Origin: Pseudomonas rhodesiae
GTDB taxonomy: Bacteria; Pseudomonadota; Gammaproteobacteria; Pseudomonadales; Pseudomonadaceae
Direction of reading: 5' to 3'
Assembly (NCBI RefSeq): GCF_007858255.1
Contig: NZ_VFEU01000008.1
Location: forward strand, 175,323-239,322
DNA: 64,000 nt
Shown here: positions 54,443 to 64,000 of the stretch, one piece after another
Layout: the number at the start of each line of letters is the position of its first letter
Numbering within the stretch: the first letter of the stretch is position 1
Program-made: the position numbers and the translations under genes
The notes under the pieces: model-generated
What the model was told of the DNA's origin: nothing
What the model saw: only the letters and a program-made list of their open reading frames with translations
The model's database searches: none

Positions 54443-54924
54443 TGTGCACCCTCCGGATCGCTGTCGATGCGAGTGGTCAGGGTGACCGTTTCGCGTGCAC
54501 CAACCGCGCCGGCACCGCGGCTGTCATCCCAACTGATACTCACGGTGACCTCATTGGCACTGATCGCCACCGAGCCTTTGGCGCTCTCCCCGGCGAAGCT
54601 CAGAATATTGGCCTCAAAATCATGCAGGTCCAGGTCGCGCACGCTGGCACCTGCGGTGCTGGCCGGAGCGCGCTCGTCGCGGCTCCACGCGTAATCGGCG
54701 CCCGCATTGGCGCGAATTCGGTCAAGCATGTCGTAAGCAATAAAGCTGGCCTGACTGCTCATCCTCGAACTGTCCGTGGACTTTAGCGCGTTGAGTTGGA
54801 CCACCGCCGCGCCCAGCAAGCCCACGGCGAGAATCAGTACCGCCACCAGCACCTCGATAAGGGTCGTGCCGGTTTGTCGTCGAGATAAAGCAGATGCAAA
54901 AAAAATGTTCGGGCGAGCAAGCAT
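54439..54924 (-). CDS. pilV: Minor pilin PilV
   Basis: A 161-residue pilin-like protein: the leader ends SRRQTG, then TTLIEVLVAVLILAVGLLGAAV, the PilV-type hydrophobic helix. The start is uncertain (ATG 54924 or 54936, neither with a good SD). First gene of pilV-pilW-pilX-pilE, divergent from fimT. Confidence 0.82.
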   Translation of the reverse strand: MLARPNIFFASALSRRQTGTTLIEVLVAVLILAVGLLGAAVVQLNALKSTDSSRMSSQASFIAYDMLDRIRANAGADYAWSRDERAPASTAGASVRDLDLHDFEANILSFAGESAKGSVAISANEVTVSISWDDSRGAGAVGARETVTLTTRIDSDPEGAQ

Positions 54925-55128
54925 CACCGTCGTCATCCGTGTCGAGGGCCGAAAAGAGCAGACAAACGCTGCCGTGCGACCCAAGACTAGCGTCGGTTTT
55001 TTACCCGCGCTGTCCCCGGAACAAAGGGAAATACTTTGGACATAAAGGCCATCATCCGAGGCCAAGATCCAGCCGCTATACCTTTGGCTGCACCTGAAAT
55101 ATCTACCGCGTCCACGGAGGGGCAATCT

Positions 55129-55710
55129 ATGCAACAACGAGGTTTCACCCTGATCGAACTGCTGCTGGGGCTGATCGTCAGCAGCATCCTGGCCCATCTC
55201 ACAGTGCCCGGGCTCAAGACGTTGCTGGAGTCACAACAGCAACGAAGCGCCGCGCAATCCCTGGCGAGCGGGCTGCGTTTCGCACGCACCGAGGCCATCG
55301 CGCGAAACCGGGCGGTGGTCATTCACGCGTTGAACAATGATTGGAGTCACGGCTGGCGCGTGATTGTGGATGTCAGCGGGCGTGGCCCTCTGGATGAAGA
55401 CAATCCGGTGCTGCTGGAGCGACAGGATTCCGGACGGGTAGCCATCGTCGGTAACGGGCCGGTGAAGAGCCAGGTACGGTTCAGCGGGATGGGCGAGCCG
55501 GTATTTTACGGCGGAGGGTTCCGCGCAGGGACGTTACATGTGTGTGGCACGGACCAGGCACAGAGCCTACACCAAGTGGTGCTGGCCCCCAGCGGCCGCA
55601 TCAGCCTGCGCAGAGACAGCGTCGAGCAGGCGTTGTGCCGGAGTTATTCCGGCACCCTGGCACTCAGAGCAGCGAACGTACCCGCAGCTCCTTGGGCATG
55701 GAGAAAGTGA
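55129..55710 (+). CDS. fimT: GspH/FimT-family pseudopilin
   Basis: A 193-residue prepilin-like protein starting MQQRG, then [19 protein letters not shown]. The ATG at 55129 has GGAGGGG 6 nt upstream, so the longer reading from 55036 is rejected. GspH/FimT domain with the [17 protein letters not shown] segment. FimT-like minor pilins can bind DNA in natural transformation; here this is family knowledge only. Convergent with ispH, overlapping its 3' end by 47 nt. Confidence 0.85.
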   Translation: MQQRGFTLIELLLGLIVSSILAHLTVPGLKTLLESQQQRSAAQSLASGLRFARTEAIARNRAVVIHALNNDWSHGWRVIVDVSGRGPLDEDNPVLLERQDSGRVAIVGNGPVKSQVRFSGMGEPVFYGGGFRAGTLHVCGTDQAQSLHQVVLAPSGRISLRRDSVEQALCRSYSGTLALRAANVPAAPWAWRK

Positions 55711-56611
55711 TGTTCTCCTCGCGCCCAGCCAACTCATCGGCGCCGGTCGCGCCCCATTCGTGCAACTGCTGGATGACGCCGCGCACCAGCACTTCCGGCG
55801 CCGAAGCGCCTGCGGTGATACCGATACGCTCGACGCCATCGAACCAACTGCGCTGCATATCTTCGGCACCATCGATCAGGTACGCGGGCGTCGCCATGCG
55901 CTCGGCCAACTCGCGCAGACGATTGGAGTTGGAGCTGTTCGGGCTGCCGACCACCAAGACCACGTCGCATTCATCGGCCAGTTGCTTGACCGCATCCTGG
56001 CGATTTTGCGTGGCGTAGCAGATGTCATCCTTACGCGGCCCGCCGATCGCTGGAAAGCGCGTGCGCAAAGCATCGATGACGCGACTGGTGTCGTCCATGG
56101 ACAAAGTGGTCTGGGTCACGAATGCCAAGCGTTCCGGGTTGCGCACTTGCAGATTGGCGACGTCTTTTTCGTCCTCAACCAGGTAGATGGCGCCGCCGTT
56201 GCTGGCGTCGTACTGGCCCATGGTGCCTTCGACTTCCGGGTGGCCGGCATGACCGATCAGGATGCACTCGCGGCCGTCGCGGCTATAGCGCGCAACCTCG
56301 ATATGGACTTTGGTGACCAATGGGCACGTTGCATCGAAGACTTTCAGGCCACGACCTGCCGCTTCGCTGCGCACGGCCTGGGAAACCCCGTGAGCACTGA
56401 AAATAACGATAACGTCGTCCGGCACTTGGTCGAGTTCCTCGACAAAGATGGCACCGCGCGCGCGCAGGTCTTCGACTACGAACTTGTTATGCACCACTTC
56501 ATGGCGCACGTAGATCGGTGGCCCGAAGACTTCGAGAGCGCGGTTGACGATTTCGATCGCCCGATCCACACCGGCACAGAAGCCACGGGGGTTGGCGAGT
56601 TTGATTTGCAT
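55664..56611 (-). CDS. ispH: 4-hydroxy-3-methylbut-2-enyl diphosphate reductase
   Basis: Final enzyme of the MEP isoprenoid pathway (HMBPP to IPP/DMAPP), a [4Fe-4S] protein. 315 residues from ATG 56611. The three conserved cysteines lie in [23 protein letters not shown] and [25 protein letters not shown] carries the conserved catalytic glutamate region. Last gene of the murJ-side leftward group. Confidence 0.96.
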   Translation of the reverse strand: MQIKLANPRGFCAGVDRAIEIVNRALEVFGPPIYVRHEVVHNKFVVEDLRARGAIFVEELDQVPDDVIVIFSAHGVSQAVRSEAAGRGLKVFDATCPLVTKVHIEVARYSRDGRECILIGHAGHPEVEGTMGQYDASNGGAIYLVEDEKDVANLQVRNPERLAFVTQTTLSMDDTSRVIDALRTRFPAIGGPRKDDICYATQNRQDAVKQLADECDVVLVVGSPNSSNSNRLRELAERMATPAYLIDGAEDMQRSWFDGVERIGITAGASAPEVLVRGVIQQLHEWGATGADELAGREENITFSMPKELRVRSLL

Positions 56612-56722
56612 GCTGTGCCTCGTGCCTGGCGCTTGGGTCAGAGTTGATGCTGCTGAACTGACAATTGAGGTCAGAGGTGTGAGGGAGATGGCTCCCTCAC
56701 ACATTCTAGATCGGGGCGTTGA

Positions 56723-57175
56723 TCAAAGTGCCTTAACGTCGATGATTTCCACATCAAACGTCAAGGTTTTACCGGCCAACGGGTGGTTGAAGTCGATGGT
56801 CACTTGCGCGTCATCGAACGCCTTGACCACCCCTGGCAGTTCGGTATTCGCCGCATCGTTGAAAATCACCAGCAGGCCTTCAGAAAGCTCCATGTCCTGG
56901 AACTGCGAACGCGGGATGATCTGCACATTCTGCGGATTGGGCTGGCCAAACGCATTTTCCGGCTGGATCTGCAGGGTACGCTTGTCGCCGGCCTTGAAAC
57001 CGAACAAGGCCGCTTCGAAACCCGGCAGCAGGTTGCCGTCGCCGACTTTGAAGGTGGCCGGGGCTTTATCGAACGTGCTGTCGACCGTGTCGCCGTTTTC
57101 CAGGCGCAGTGCGAAATGCAAAGTGACTTCCATGTTCTGGCCGATACGTTGCTCAGCCAATACCTGATCAGTCAT
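56723..57175 (-). CDS. fkpB: FKBP-type peptidyl-prolyl isomerase FkpB (SlpA-like)
   Basis: A 150-residue cytosolic PPIase of the SlyD/FkpB subgroup: LRLENGDTVDSTFDKAPATF and LPGFEAALFGFKAGDKRTLQ are typical. It lacks SlyD's histidine-rich metal tail. The ATG at 57175 overlaps the lspA stop by 8 nt, indicating coupling. Confidence 0.92.
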   Translation of the reverse strand: MTDQVLAEQRIGQNMEVTLHFALRLENGDTVDSTFDKAPATFKVGDGNLLPGFEAALFGFKAGDKRTLQIQPENAFGQPNPQNVQIIPRSQFQDMELSEGLLVIFNDAANTELPGVVKAFDDAQVTIDFNHPLAGKTLTFDVEIIDVKAL

Positions 57176-57677
57176 TGACGGTCTCTCCGGTTTTCTTACT
57201 TTTGAACATATCCAGCGCCAACATGATTGCACCGACGGTGATCGCGCTGTCGGCAAAGTTGAATGCTGGGAAGTAATGACGGTTCTGCCAGTGCACCAGG
57301 ATAAAGTCGATCACATGGCCCAGGGCAATGCGGTCGTACAGGTTGCCCAACGCGCCGCCCAACACCAGGGCCAAGGCCACAGCCAGCCAAGTGTCATCGC
57401 GGCCCAGGCGCTTGAGCCAGACCACCAGCACCGCACTGACCACTACCGCGATCAGAGCAAACAGCCAACGCTGCCAACCGCCACCGTCGGCAAGGAAGCT
57501 GAACGCCGCACCGGTGTTGTAAGCCAGTGTCCAGCTGAAGTAGTCCGGGATCACCACGATTTGCTGGAACATTTCCAGGGAGCTTTCGAAGTGAGCCTTG
57601 CTGACCTGGTCGATGACCAGGACCAGCAAACTCAAGACAAGCCAGCCCAGACGTCCGAAACGGCCGGCGTTAGGCAT
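57168..57677 (-). CDS. lspA: Lipoprotein signal peptidase
   Basis: Inner-membrane aspartyl peptidase that cleaves prolipoprotein signal peptides. 169 residues with four membrane helices. The catalytic aspartates lie in [14 protein letters not shown] and in FNFADSAI. The ATG at 57677 overlaps the ileS stop; the longer reading adds an unlikely N-terminus. Confidence 0.94.
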   Translation of the reverse strand: MPNAGRFGRLGWLVLSLLVLVIDQVSKAHFESSLEMFQQIVVIPDYFSWTLAYNTGAAFSFLADGGGWQRWLFALIAVVVSAVLVVWLKRLGRDDTWLAVALALVLGGALGNLYDRIALGHVIDFILVHWQNRHYFPAFNFADSAITVGAIMLALDMFKSKKTGETVND

Positions 57678-60501
57678 AGTGGCGAACCTCACCGGCACCG
57701 CTGATGTTGTCGACGCAGCGACCGCAGATTTCAGGATGCTCAGGGTTCACACCGACATCTTCACGGCAGTGCCAGCAACGGGCGCACTTGGCGAAAGCCG
57801 ACTTGACCACTTTGAGCTTCAGGCCAGGCACTTCGGTAGCGACGGCATCCGCCGGGGCCTGGGCGAAAGGCGCCAGGGTCGCGGTGGATGTGATCAACAC
57901 AAAGCGCAGCTCGTTGCTCAGTTTGGCCAGGTCGGCGGTCAGACCTTCCTCGGCAAACAGGGTAACTTCGGCTTGCAGGTTGCCACCAACCGCCTTGGCC
58001 GCGCGCTGAACCTCCAACTCCTTGTTCACCGCAGCCTTGACGGCCATCACACCTTCCCAATACTCGCGGCCCAGCTCGAAGTCGGCCGGCAATTCGGTCA
58101 GGCCTTCGTACCAGGTGTTGAGCATTACGGACTCATTACGCTCGCCTGGCAGGTACTCCCACAGTTCGTCGGCGGTGAAGGCCAGGATCGGTGCGATCCA
58201 GCGCACCAGCGCCTCGGAGATGTGGTACAGCGCGGTCTGCGCCGAACGGCGCGCCTTGCTGTTGGCGCCGGTGGTGTACTGGCGGTCCTTGATGATGTCG
58301 AGATAGAAACCGCCCAACTCCTGCACACAGAAGTTGTGGATCTTCGAGTAGACGTTCCAGAAACGGTATTCGCCGTAGTGTTCCTGCAACTCGCGTTGCA
58401 GCAACAGGGTACGGTCCACGGCCCAACGATCCAGGGCGAGCATGTCCTCGGCCGGCAGGATGTCGGTGGCCGGATTGAAACCGCTCAAGTTCGACAGCAG
58501 GAAGCGTGCGGTATTACGGATACGGCGGTAGGCATCGGCGCTGCGCTGCAGGATCTGCTCCGACACGGCCATTTCGCCGGAATAGTCGGTAGAAGCCACC
58601 CACAGACGCATGATGTCGGCACCCAGGGTGTCGTTGACTTTCTGCGGCGCGATCACGTTGCCCAGGGACTTGGACATCTTGCGGCCGTTTTCGTCGACGG
58701 TGAAACCATGGGTCAGCAGTTCGCGGTACGGCGCGTGGTCGTCGATGGCGCAACCGGTGAGCAGCGACGAGTGGAACCAGCCACGGTGTTGGTCCGAGCC
58801 TTCCAGGTACAGGTCGGCGCGCGGGCCGCTCTGGTGGCCCATCGGATGCGAGCCGCGCAATACGTGCCAGTGCGTGGTGCCCGAGTCGAACCAGACATCG
58901 AGGGTGTCGCTGATCTTGTCGTACAGCGGCGCTTCGTCGCCCAGCAGCTCGGCGGCGTCCAGTTTGAACCAGGCTTCGATGCCTTCCTGTTCAACGCGCT
59001 GGGCCACTTCTTCCATCAGTTCGACGGTACGCGGGTGCAGCTCGCCGCTTTCCTTGTTGAGGAAGAACGGGATCGGCACGCCCCAGTTGCGCTGACGGGA
59101 GATGCACCAGTCCGGACGGTTGGCGATCATCGAGTGCAGGCGCGCCTGGCCCCAGGCCGGGATAAAACCGGTGTCTTCGATGGCCTTGAGCGCGCGATTG
59201 CGCAGGGTGTCACCGGCAACCGGTTGTTTGTCCATGCCGATAAACCACTGCGCGGTGGCGCGGTAGATCAGCGGGGTCTTGTGGCGCCAGCAGTGCATGT
59301 AGCTGTGCTGGATAGTCGCGGTCTGCATAAGCGCGCCAACTTCGCGCAGCTTGTCGATGATGGCCTTGTCAGCCTTGAAGATGAATTGGCCACCAAAGAA
59401 CTCCAACGACGGTACATAGACGCCGTTGCTTTGCACCGGATTGATGATGTCATCGTTGACCAGGCCGTACTTCTTGCAGATCACAAAGTCGTCGACGCCG
59501 TAGGCGGGCGAGCAGTGAACCACGCCCGTACCCGAGCCCAGCTCGACGTAATCGGCCAGGTACACCGGCGACAGACGGTCATAGAACGGATGACGGAAGT
59601 TGATCAATTCCAGCGCCGAACCTGTGGTGGTGGCGATCACCGAACCTTGCAACTCGTAGCGCGCCAGGCAGGCCTCGACCATTTCCTCGGCCAGCACCAG
59701 CAGGCGATCACCCACGTCCACCAGGGCGTAGGTGAATTCCGGGTGCACGTTCAACGCCTGGTTGGCGGGGATCGTCCACGGGGTGGTGGTCCAGATCACA
59801 ATGGCCGCCGGCTTGGCCAGGCTGGCCAGGCCGAACGCATCGGCCAGCTTAGCCTCGTCGGCGATCGGGAAGGCTACGTCGATGGTCGAGGACTTTTTGT
59901 CCTCGTACTCGACTTCCGCTTCCGCCAGGGCCGAGCCGCAGTCGAAGCACCAGTTCACGGGCTTGAGGCCCTTGAACACGAAACCGCCCTTGACGATTTC
60001 GGCCAAGGCGCGGATTTCGCCGGCCTCGTTCTTGAAGTTCATGGTTTTGTACGGGTTGGCCCAGTCGCCCAACACGCCCAGGCGGATAAACTCGGACTTC
60101 TGCCCTTCGATCTGCTCGGTAGCGTACGCACGGCACAGTTCGCGCGTCTTGTCGGCGCCCAGGTTCTTGCCGTGGGTCACTTCGACTTTGTGTTCGATCG
60201 GCAGGCCGTGGCAGTCCCACCCTGGAACATAAGGTGCGTCGAAACCCGAAAGGGTTTTCGAACGGATGATCATGTCCTTGAGGATCTTGTTCAGCGCATG
60301 ACCGATGTGAATCGTGCCATTGGCATAAGGAGGGCCGTCGTGCAGGACGAATTTCGGACGATCCTTGCCAATTTCGCGCAACTTTCCGTACAGGCCAATA
60401 CTGTCCCAGCGCTGCAGGATCTGCGGTTCGCGCTGTGGCAGGCCGGCCTTCATTGGGAAGGCGGTGTCCGGAAGGTTTAGCGTGGCTTTATAGTCGGTCA
60501 T
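57670..60501 (-). CDS. ileS: Isoleucyl-tRNA synthetase
   Basis: Class I aminoacyl-tRNA synthetase of 943 residues. HIGH motif in [11 protein letters not shown] (about residue 68), KMSKS in [10 protein letters not shown] (about 604), an editing CP1 domain between them, and a C-terminal zinc site CARCWHC...CGRC. Normal eubacterial length. Part of ribF-ileS-lspA-fkpB-ispH. Confidence 0.97.
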   Translation of the reverse strand: MTDYKATLNLPDTAFPMKAGLPQREPQILQRWDSIGLYGKLREIGKDRPKFVLHDGPPYANGTIHIGHALNKILKDMIIRSKTLSGFDAPYVPGWDCHGLPIEHKVEVTHGKNLGADKTRELCRAYATEQIEGQKSEFIRLGVLGDWANPYKTMNFKNEAGEIRALAEIVKGGFVFKGLKPVNWCFDCGSALAEAEVEYEDKKSSTIDVAFPIADEAKLADAFGLASLAKPAAIVIWTTTPWTIPANQALNVHPEFTYALVDVGDRLLVLAEEMVEACLARYELQGSVIATTTGSALELINFRHPFYDRLSPVYLADYVELGSGTGVVHCSPAYGVDDFVICKKYGLVNDDIINPVQSNGVYVPSLEFFGGQFIFKADKAIIDKLREVGALMQTATIQHSYMHCWRHKTPLIYRATAQWFIGMDKQPVAGDTLRNRALKAIEDTGFIPAWGQARLHSMIANRPDWCISRQRNWGVPIPFFLNKESGELHPRTVELMEEVAQRVEQEGIEAWFKLDAAELLGDEAPLYDKISDTLDVWFDSGTTHWHVLRGSHPMGHQSGPRADLYLEGSDQHRGWFHSSLLTGCAIDDHAPYRELLTHGFTVDENGRKMSKSLGNVIAPQKVNDTLGADIMRLWVASTDYSGEMAVSEQILQRSADAYRRIRNTARFLLSNLSGFNPATDILPAEDMLALDRWAVDRTLLLQRELQEHYGEYRFWNVYSKIHNFCVQELGGFYLDIIKDRQYTTGANSKARRSAQTALYHISEALVRWIAPILAFTADELWEYLPGERNESVMLNTWYEGLTELPADFELGREYWEGVMAVKAAVNKELEVQRAAKAVGGNLQAEVTLFAEEGLTADLAKLSNELRFVLITSTATLAPFAQAPADAVATEVPGLKLKVVKSAFAKCARCWHCREDVGVNPEHPEICGRCVDNISGAGEVRHYA

Positions 60502-60515
60502 TTAAGGCTCTTCGG

Positions 60516-61454
60516 TTAGCGATGGGCGCTAGGTGCGGCTAGTGCACGGGCGGCGGCGACATCCGCATTGATCGCCGTTTTCAACGCCTCAAGCGAGGCG
60601 AAACGCTGCTCTTCACGCAGCTTCTGGTGGAAAACCACCGTCAAACGCCGGTCATACAGATCACCGGCAAAATCCAAAAGATGAACTTCCAGGTGGGCCT
60701 TGCCATCACCTGCAACCGTGGGCCTGACGCCTATGTTGGCGACTCCGGACCACGATTGACCGTCGATGTCGACGCTGACCAGATAAACCCCGGTCAGCGG
60801 CACACGGCGGCGCTTAAGTTGCACGTTGGCGGTTGGCGTGCCCAATTGGCGCGCCAGCTTCTGGCCGTGCAGTACCCGCCCGGCGATGCGGAACGGGCGA
60901 CCGAGCAAACGCTCGGCCAACGCGAAGTCGGCAGCGGCCAAGGCATTACGCACCTGGGTACTGCTCACGCGCAGGCCATCCAGTTCGACGGTTTGCGCAG
61001 CTTCGACGGTAAACCCCTGGCTGACGCCGGCCTGTTGCAGAAACTCGAAATCGCCGACGCGATCGCAGCCGAAACGGAAGTCGTCACCGACCTCCAGGTG
61101 CTGTACACCCAGGCCATCGACCAGGATGCGGTCGACGAACTCGGCGGCACTGAGGCTTTGCAAACGCTGGTTGAAGGCCAGGCAGAGGACGCGGTCCACA
61201 CCTTCTTCGGCCAGCAATTGCAGTTTATCGCGCAGGCGTGCCAGGCGAGCTGGCGCGGTCTCAGGGGAGAAAAACTCCCGCGGCTGGGGCTCAAAAATCA
61301 CCACGCAGCTGGGCACGCCCAACTCGACCGCACGCTCGCGCAGCCTGGCCAGGATAGCCTGGTGGCCACGGTGAACACCGTCAAAGTTGCCAATAGTGGC
61401 GACGCAGCCCCGATGCTGGGGGCGCAGGTTGTGGAGACCTCGAACCAGCTGCAT
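60516..61454 (-). CDS. ribF: Bifunctional riboflavin kinase/FAD synthetase
   Basis: Converts riboflavin to FMN and then FAD. 312 residues: an N-terminal adenylyltransferase domain (IGNFDGVHRGHQAIL, later VSSTQVRNAL) and a C-terminal kinase domain (GTPTANVQLKR, with NIGVRPTV). The ATG at 61454 gives the conserved MQLVRGLHNL start. Its stop is 14 nt before ileS. Confidence 0.95.
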   Translation of the reverse strand: MQLVRGLHNLRPQHRGCVATIGNFDGVHRGHQAILARLRERAVELGVPSCVVIFEPQPREFFSPETAPARLARLRDKLQLLAEEGVDRVLCLAFNQRLQSLSAAEFVDRILVDGLGVQHLEVGDDFRFGCDRVGDFEFLQQAGVSQGFTVEAAQTVELDGLRVSSTQVRNALAAADFALAERLLGRPFRIAGRVLHGQKLARQLGTPTANVQLKRRRVPLTGVYLVSVDIDGQSWSGVANIGVRPTVAGDGKAHLEVHLLDFAGDLYDRRLTVVFHQKLREEQRFASLEALKTAINADVAAARALAAPSAHR

Positions 61455-61573
61455 AACGCGCTTCTTGCTCATAAAGTGGTCGATTATAACCACACACTGC
61501 CCCGGACGACAGGCAACAGCGCAGGCCAAATGGGTCGAATCGATAAAACACCGGTTTTATCGCGGCAAACTCT

Positions 61574-63112
61574 CTAATTCAGTGACTTGCGATTGAAATC
61601 CCGCAGCCGGAAACCTTGCAGCAGCAACATTCCGAAGTACACCACCACGCCAGCGATCACCAGTACACCCAGTCGCATAAAGCGCTCCAGCATATGACCC
61701 TGATCCCAGGCGGGCATTATGTGCATCAAGCCAAGCAGTACGGCGGACATCGCCCCTACCGCCACCAGCAATTTGATCGCGAATATCCCCCAGCCCGGCT
61801 GCGGCTGAAACATCTGCTGCTTGCGCAGTTGATAGAACAGCAGGCCAGCATTGATGCAGGCGCCAGCACTGATTGCCAAGGCCAAGCCGGCATGGGCCAG
61901 CGGGCCGATAAACAGCAAGTTGAGCAGTTGCGTGACGATCAGGGTGAAGATTGCGATTTTCACCGGCGTGCGGATGTTCTGCTGAGCATAGAAGCCCGGC
62001 GCCAGCACTTTGATCACGATGATGCCGAGCAGGCCGACGGAGTAGGCGATCAGCGCGTGCTGGGTCATCTGGGCGTCATGGGCGTCGAACTGACCATATT
62101 GGAATAACGAGACCGTCAACGGCTCGGCCAGAATCCCCAGCGCCAGGGAACAGGGCAGCACCAGCACAAAGCACAGGCGCAAGCCCCAATCGAGAATGCG
62201 CGAATACTCCTGGCGATCCTTACTGGCGTAGGTGCGCGCCAGGGTCGGCAGCAAGATCGTGCCGAGCGCCACCCCCAGCACCCCGGAAGGCAATTCCATC
62301 AGGCGGTCGGCGTAGTACATCCACGACACCGAGCCGGACACCAGCAGGGAGGCGAATGCAGTATTGATGATCAGCGAGATCTGACTGACCGATACACCAA
62401 GGATCGCCGGCAACATATTGCGCATGACACGCCAAACACCGGTGTCCTTGAGGTTCAGGCGCGGCAGTACCAGCATGCCGATCTTCTTCAAATGCGGCAG
62501 TTGGTAAAGCAATTGCGCCAGGCCGCCGGCCAGCACCGCCCAGCCCAGCGCCATCACCGGCGGATCGAAGTACGGCGTGAGGAACAGCGCAAAGATGATC
62601 ATGCTCACGTTCAGCAGGGTCGGCACGAAGGCCGGCACCGAGAAACGGTTCCAGGTATTGAGGATCGCCCCGGCCAGGGACGACAGGGAGATCAGCAATA
62701 TATAAGGAAAGGTCACGCGCAACAGGTCGGTGGTCAGCGCAAATTTTTCCGGGGTGTTGGCAAAGCCGGGCGCCGTGGCCCAGATCACCCACGGAGCGGC
62801 CAGCATGCCCAGGGCAGTCACCAGCATCAGTACCAGGGTGAGCAGCCCGCAAACATAGGCGATAAAGGTACGCGTCGCTTCTTCGCCCTGCTGGGTCTTG
62901 TACTCCGCCAGGATCGGCACGAACGCCTGTGAAAAGGCGCCCTCGGCAAAGATACGCCGCAGCAGGTTGGGCAATTTGAAGGCGATAAAGAAGGCATCCG
63001 TGGCCATACTGGCGCCAAAGATGCGCGCTAGCAGGGTGTCACGCACAAACCCCAGAACCCGGGAAATCATCGTGATAGAGCTGACGGCGGCCAGCGATTT
63101 GAGCAGATTCAT
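61574..63112 (-). CDS. murJ: Lipid II flippase MurJ (MviN)
   Basis: A MOP-superfamily inner-membrane protein that flips lipid II for peptidoglycan synthesis. 512 residues with about 14 hydrophobic helices. The N-terminus [21 protein letters not shown] and the [15 protein letters not shown] segment are characteristic. First gene of the leftward murJ-ribF-ileS group; divergent from rpsT. Confidence 0.95.
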   Translation of the reverse strand: MNLLKSLAAVSSITMISRVLGFVRDTLLARIFGASMATDAFFIAFKLPNLLRRIFAEGAFSQAFVPILAEYKTQQGEEATRTFIAYVCGLLTLVLMLVTALGMLAAPWVIWATAPGFANTPEKFALTTDLLRVTFPYILLISLSSLAGAILNTWNRFSVPAFVPTLLNVSMIIFALFLTPYFDPPVMALGWAVLAGGLAQLLYQLPHLKKIGMLVLPRLNLKDTGVWRVMRNMLPAILGVSVSQISLIINTAFASLLVSGSVSWMYYADRLMELPSGVLGVALGTILLPTLARTYASKDRQEYSRILDWGLRLCFVLVLPCSLALGILAEPLTVSLFQYGQFDAHDAQMTQHALIAYSVGLLGIIVIKVLAPGFYAQQNIRTPVKIAIFTLIVTQLLNLLFIGPLAHAGLALAISAGACINAGLLFYQLRKQQMFQPQPGWGIFAIKLLVAVGAMSAVLLGLMHIMPAWDQGHMLERFMRLGVLVIAGVVVYFGMLLLQGFRLRDFNRKSLN

Positions 63113-63283
63113 CGAAAGAGTTTGCGCCTATAGATAAAGAGCAGGCGAACTGTGCGCCTACTTATGCGATACTGCGCGCCTGCAACAGCACAGAGCCAAA
63201 GCTCGCGAGTTTACAGGTCAAGCGCCGGAAATAAATCACCCGCCTCTTCAGATCGACCGCTCAGCAGTTCGCATCAGCCGCCC

Positions 63284-63312
63284 TTGACAACCCATCAAGT
63301 CATCGGCATGAT
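63284..63312 (+). promoter_or_regulatory. Putative rpsT promoter
   Basis: TTGACA, 17 bp, CATGAT upstream of rpsT. The -35 is perfect, the -10 weak. Confidence 0.55.
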
Positions 63313-63365
63313 TCGCGGCCTATTTTGTTTGCTATTTCCTAAAAAGTCTTTCGAGGAGCTCGACG

Positions 63366-63644
63366 GTGGCCAACACACCTTCCGCCAAAAAACGTGCAAA
63401 ACAGGCTGAGAAGCGTCGCAGCCACAACGCCAGCCTGCGTTCCATGGTTCGTACCTACATCAAGAATGTAGTTAAAGCCATCGACACCAAAGACGCTGAA
63501 AAAGCTCAAGCTGCTTACGTTCTGGCTGTGCCAGTTATCGACCGTATGGCCGATAAAGGCATCATCCACAAGAACAAGGCCGCTCGTCATAAGAGCCGCC
63601 TGAATGGCCACATCAAGGCTCTGAGCGTTGCTGCAGCAGCCTAA
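63366..63644 (+). CDS. rpsT: 30S ribosomal protein S20
   Basis: A 92-residue, very basic, helical protein that binds 16S r[21 protein letters not shown] is its conserved start. The start codon is GTG, preceded by GAGGAGCTC. Single gene with its own promoter and terminator; weak start codons are a known feature of S20 genes, linked to autoregulation in E. coli. Confidence 0.97.
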   Translation: MANTPSAKKRAKQAEKRRSHNASLRSMVRTYIKNVVKAIDTKDAEKAQAAYVLAVPVIDRMADKGIIHKNKAARHKSRLNGHIKALSVAAAA

Positions 63645-63687
63645 GTGGTAACAACTGCAACGCAACCCAGGTTGCGTAACAGTTAAG

Positions 63688-63721
63688 AAATGCCCCGTAC
63701 CGAAAGGTCCGGGGCATTTTT
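63688..63721 (+). terminator. rpsT terminator
   Basis: AATGCCCCG and CGGGGCATT stem around ACCGAAAGGT, followed by TTTTTG, about 45 nt past the stop. Confidence 0.88.
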
Positions 63722-63770
63722 GTTGGGGCCTGAAAATCCCCCCCTGCGGGATGTGCGGTTTTTTTGTGAT

Positions 63771-63892
63771 GAGCGGGCTTGCCCCGCGCTGGGCTGCGCA
63801 GCAGCCCCAATACATTCAACGCGTTCCTCCAGACAGAACCCAATCTCAGGTTTTAGGGCCGCTTCGCGCCCCGGCGCGGGGCAAGCCCGCTC
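63771..63892. repeat. Pair of inverted REP-like repeats
   Basis: GAGCGGGCTTGCCCCGCG at 63771-63788 and its exact reverse complement at 63875-63892, with further small hairpins between. This resembles the GC-rich REP doublets common between genes in P. fluorescens-group genomes. The remainder to 64000 shows no gene. Confidence 0.7.
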
Positions 63893-64000
63893 ATACATGG
63901 ACGCCCCCAGTATGCCAAGCACTCAATTCGTGAAAACACAGACGGGATAAGGTTGCAGCCATACATCCGGACTTTAAGTGAGGCGGTGCCTCTGTCCCTG

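Noticed and set aside
57598..60480. 960-codon open frame on the plus strand across ileS
   Set aside because: It is antisense to a complete, motif-confirmed ileS. Long antisense frames arise in GC-rich coding DNA; its protein is low-complexity and rich in R, V, Q and G.

Overview
The window is a piece of a Pseudomonas chromosome, most likely from the P. fluorescens/P. putida side of the genus. Gene order (ampE-ampD-DUF1631-nadC, tRNA-Thr, pilA, pilC-pilD-coaE-yacG, clpB-pgeF-rluD, bamD, minor pilins, ispH-fkpB-lspA-ileS-ribF-murJ, rpsT) is classic Pseudomonas, the housekeeping genes are GC-rich, and a FruR operator of the P. putida type lies upstream of fruB. The backbone is interrupted once, by an AT-richer island of about 24.3 kb.

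Backbone, left part (1-11.7 kb): the 3'-truncated fructose PTS gene fruB diverges from fruR-tatD. Then come a small membrane protein, a chemoreceptor, ampDE (cell-wall recycling and beta-lactamase signalling), a DUF1631 protein, nadC and a DUF6388 protein.

Island (about 11,785-36,091): it sits inside the anticodon arm of a chromosomal tRNA-Thr(CGT) gene. The 3' half of that tRNA is stranded at 11.75 kb and the 5' half at 36.1 kb, so the gene is broken. The left end carries a translationally coupled set of three tyrosine-recombinase-like genes plus a small HTH/coiled-coil gene. Immediately after it lies an intact, sequence-divergent tRNA-Thr(CGT), which would restore the lost isoacceptor. The cargo is antiviral: a Qat-type operon (qatA-qatB-qatC) in which a HEPN-domain gene occupies the usual place of the TatD-like nuclease qatD; a divergent three-gene operon (protein kinase, small UvrD-like helicase, unknown protein) that I cannot match to a named system; an IS1182-family transposase remnant; and a Pycsar-type operon (cNMP-binding/TIR effector, tandem-domain cyclase) with an overlapping E2-like third gene. 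The right end holds small unknown genes, one with a ParS/MbcA-like C-terminus, and a divergent XRE regulator next to a perfect palindrome.

Backbone, right part (36.1-64 kb): an O-antigen-ligase-like (TfpO/PglL type) gene, pilA, pilC, pilD, coaE, yacG, a CbiM-like permease, conserved small Pseudomonas proteins, a type II NADH dehydrogenase, a four-tRNA cluster (Pro-Lys-Pro-Asn), clpB with a heat-shock promoter, pgeF, rluD, bamD, thiO, a minor-pilin operon, the ispH/fkpB/lspA/ileS/ribF/murJ group and rpsT. The type IV pilus set is incomplete here: no pilB between pilA and pilC, no pilY1 between pilX and pilE, and no pilSR beside thiO.
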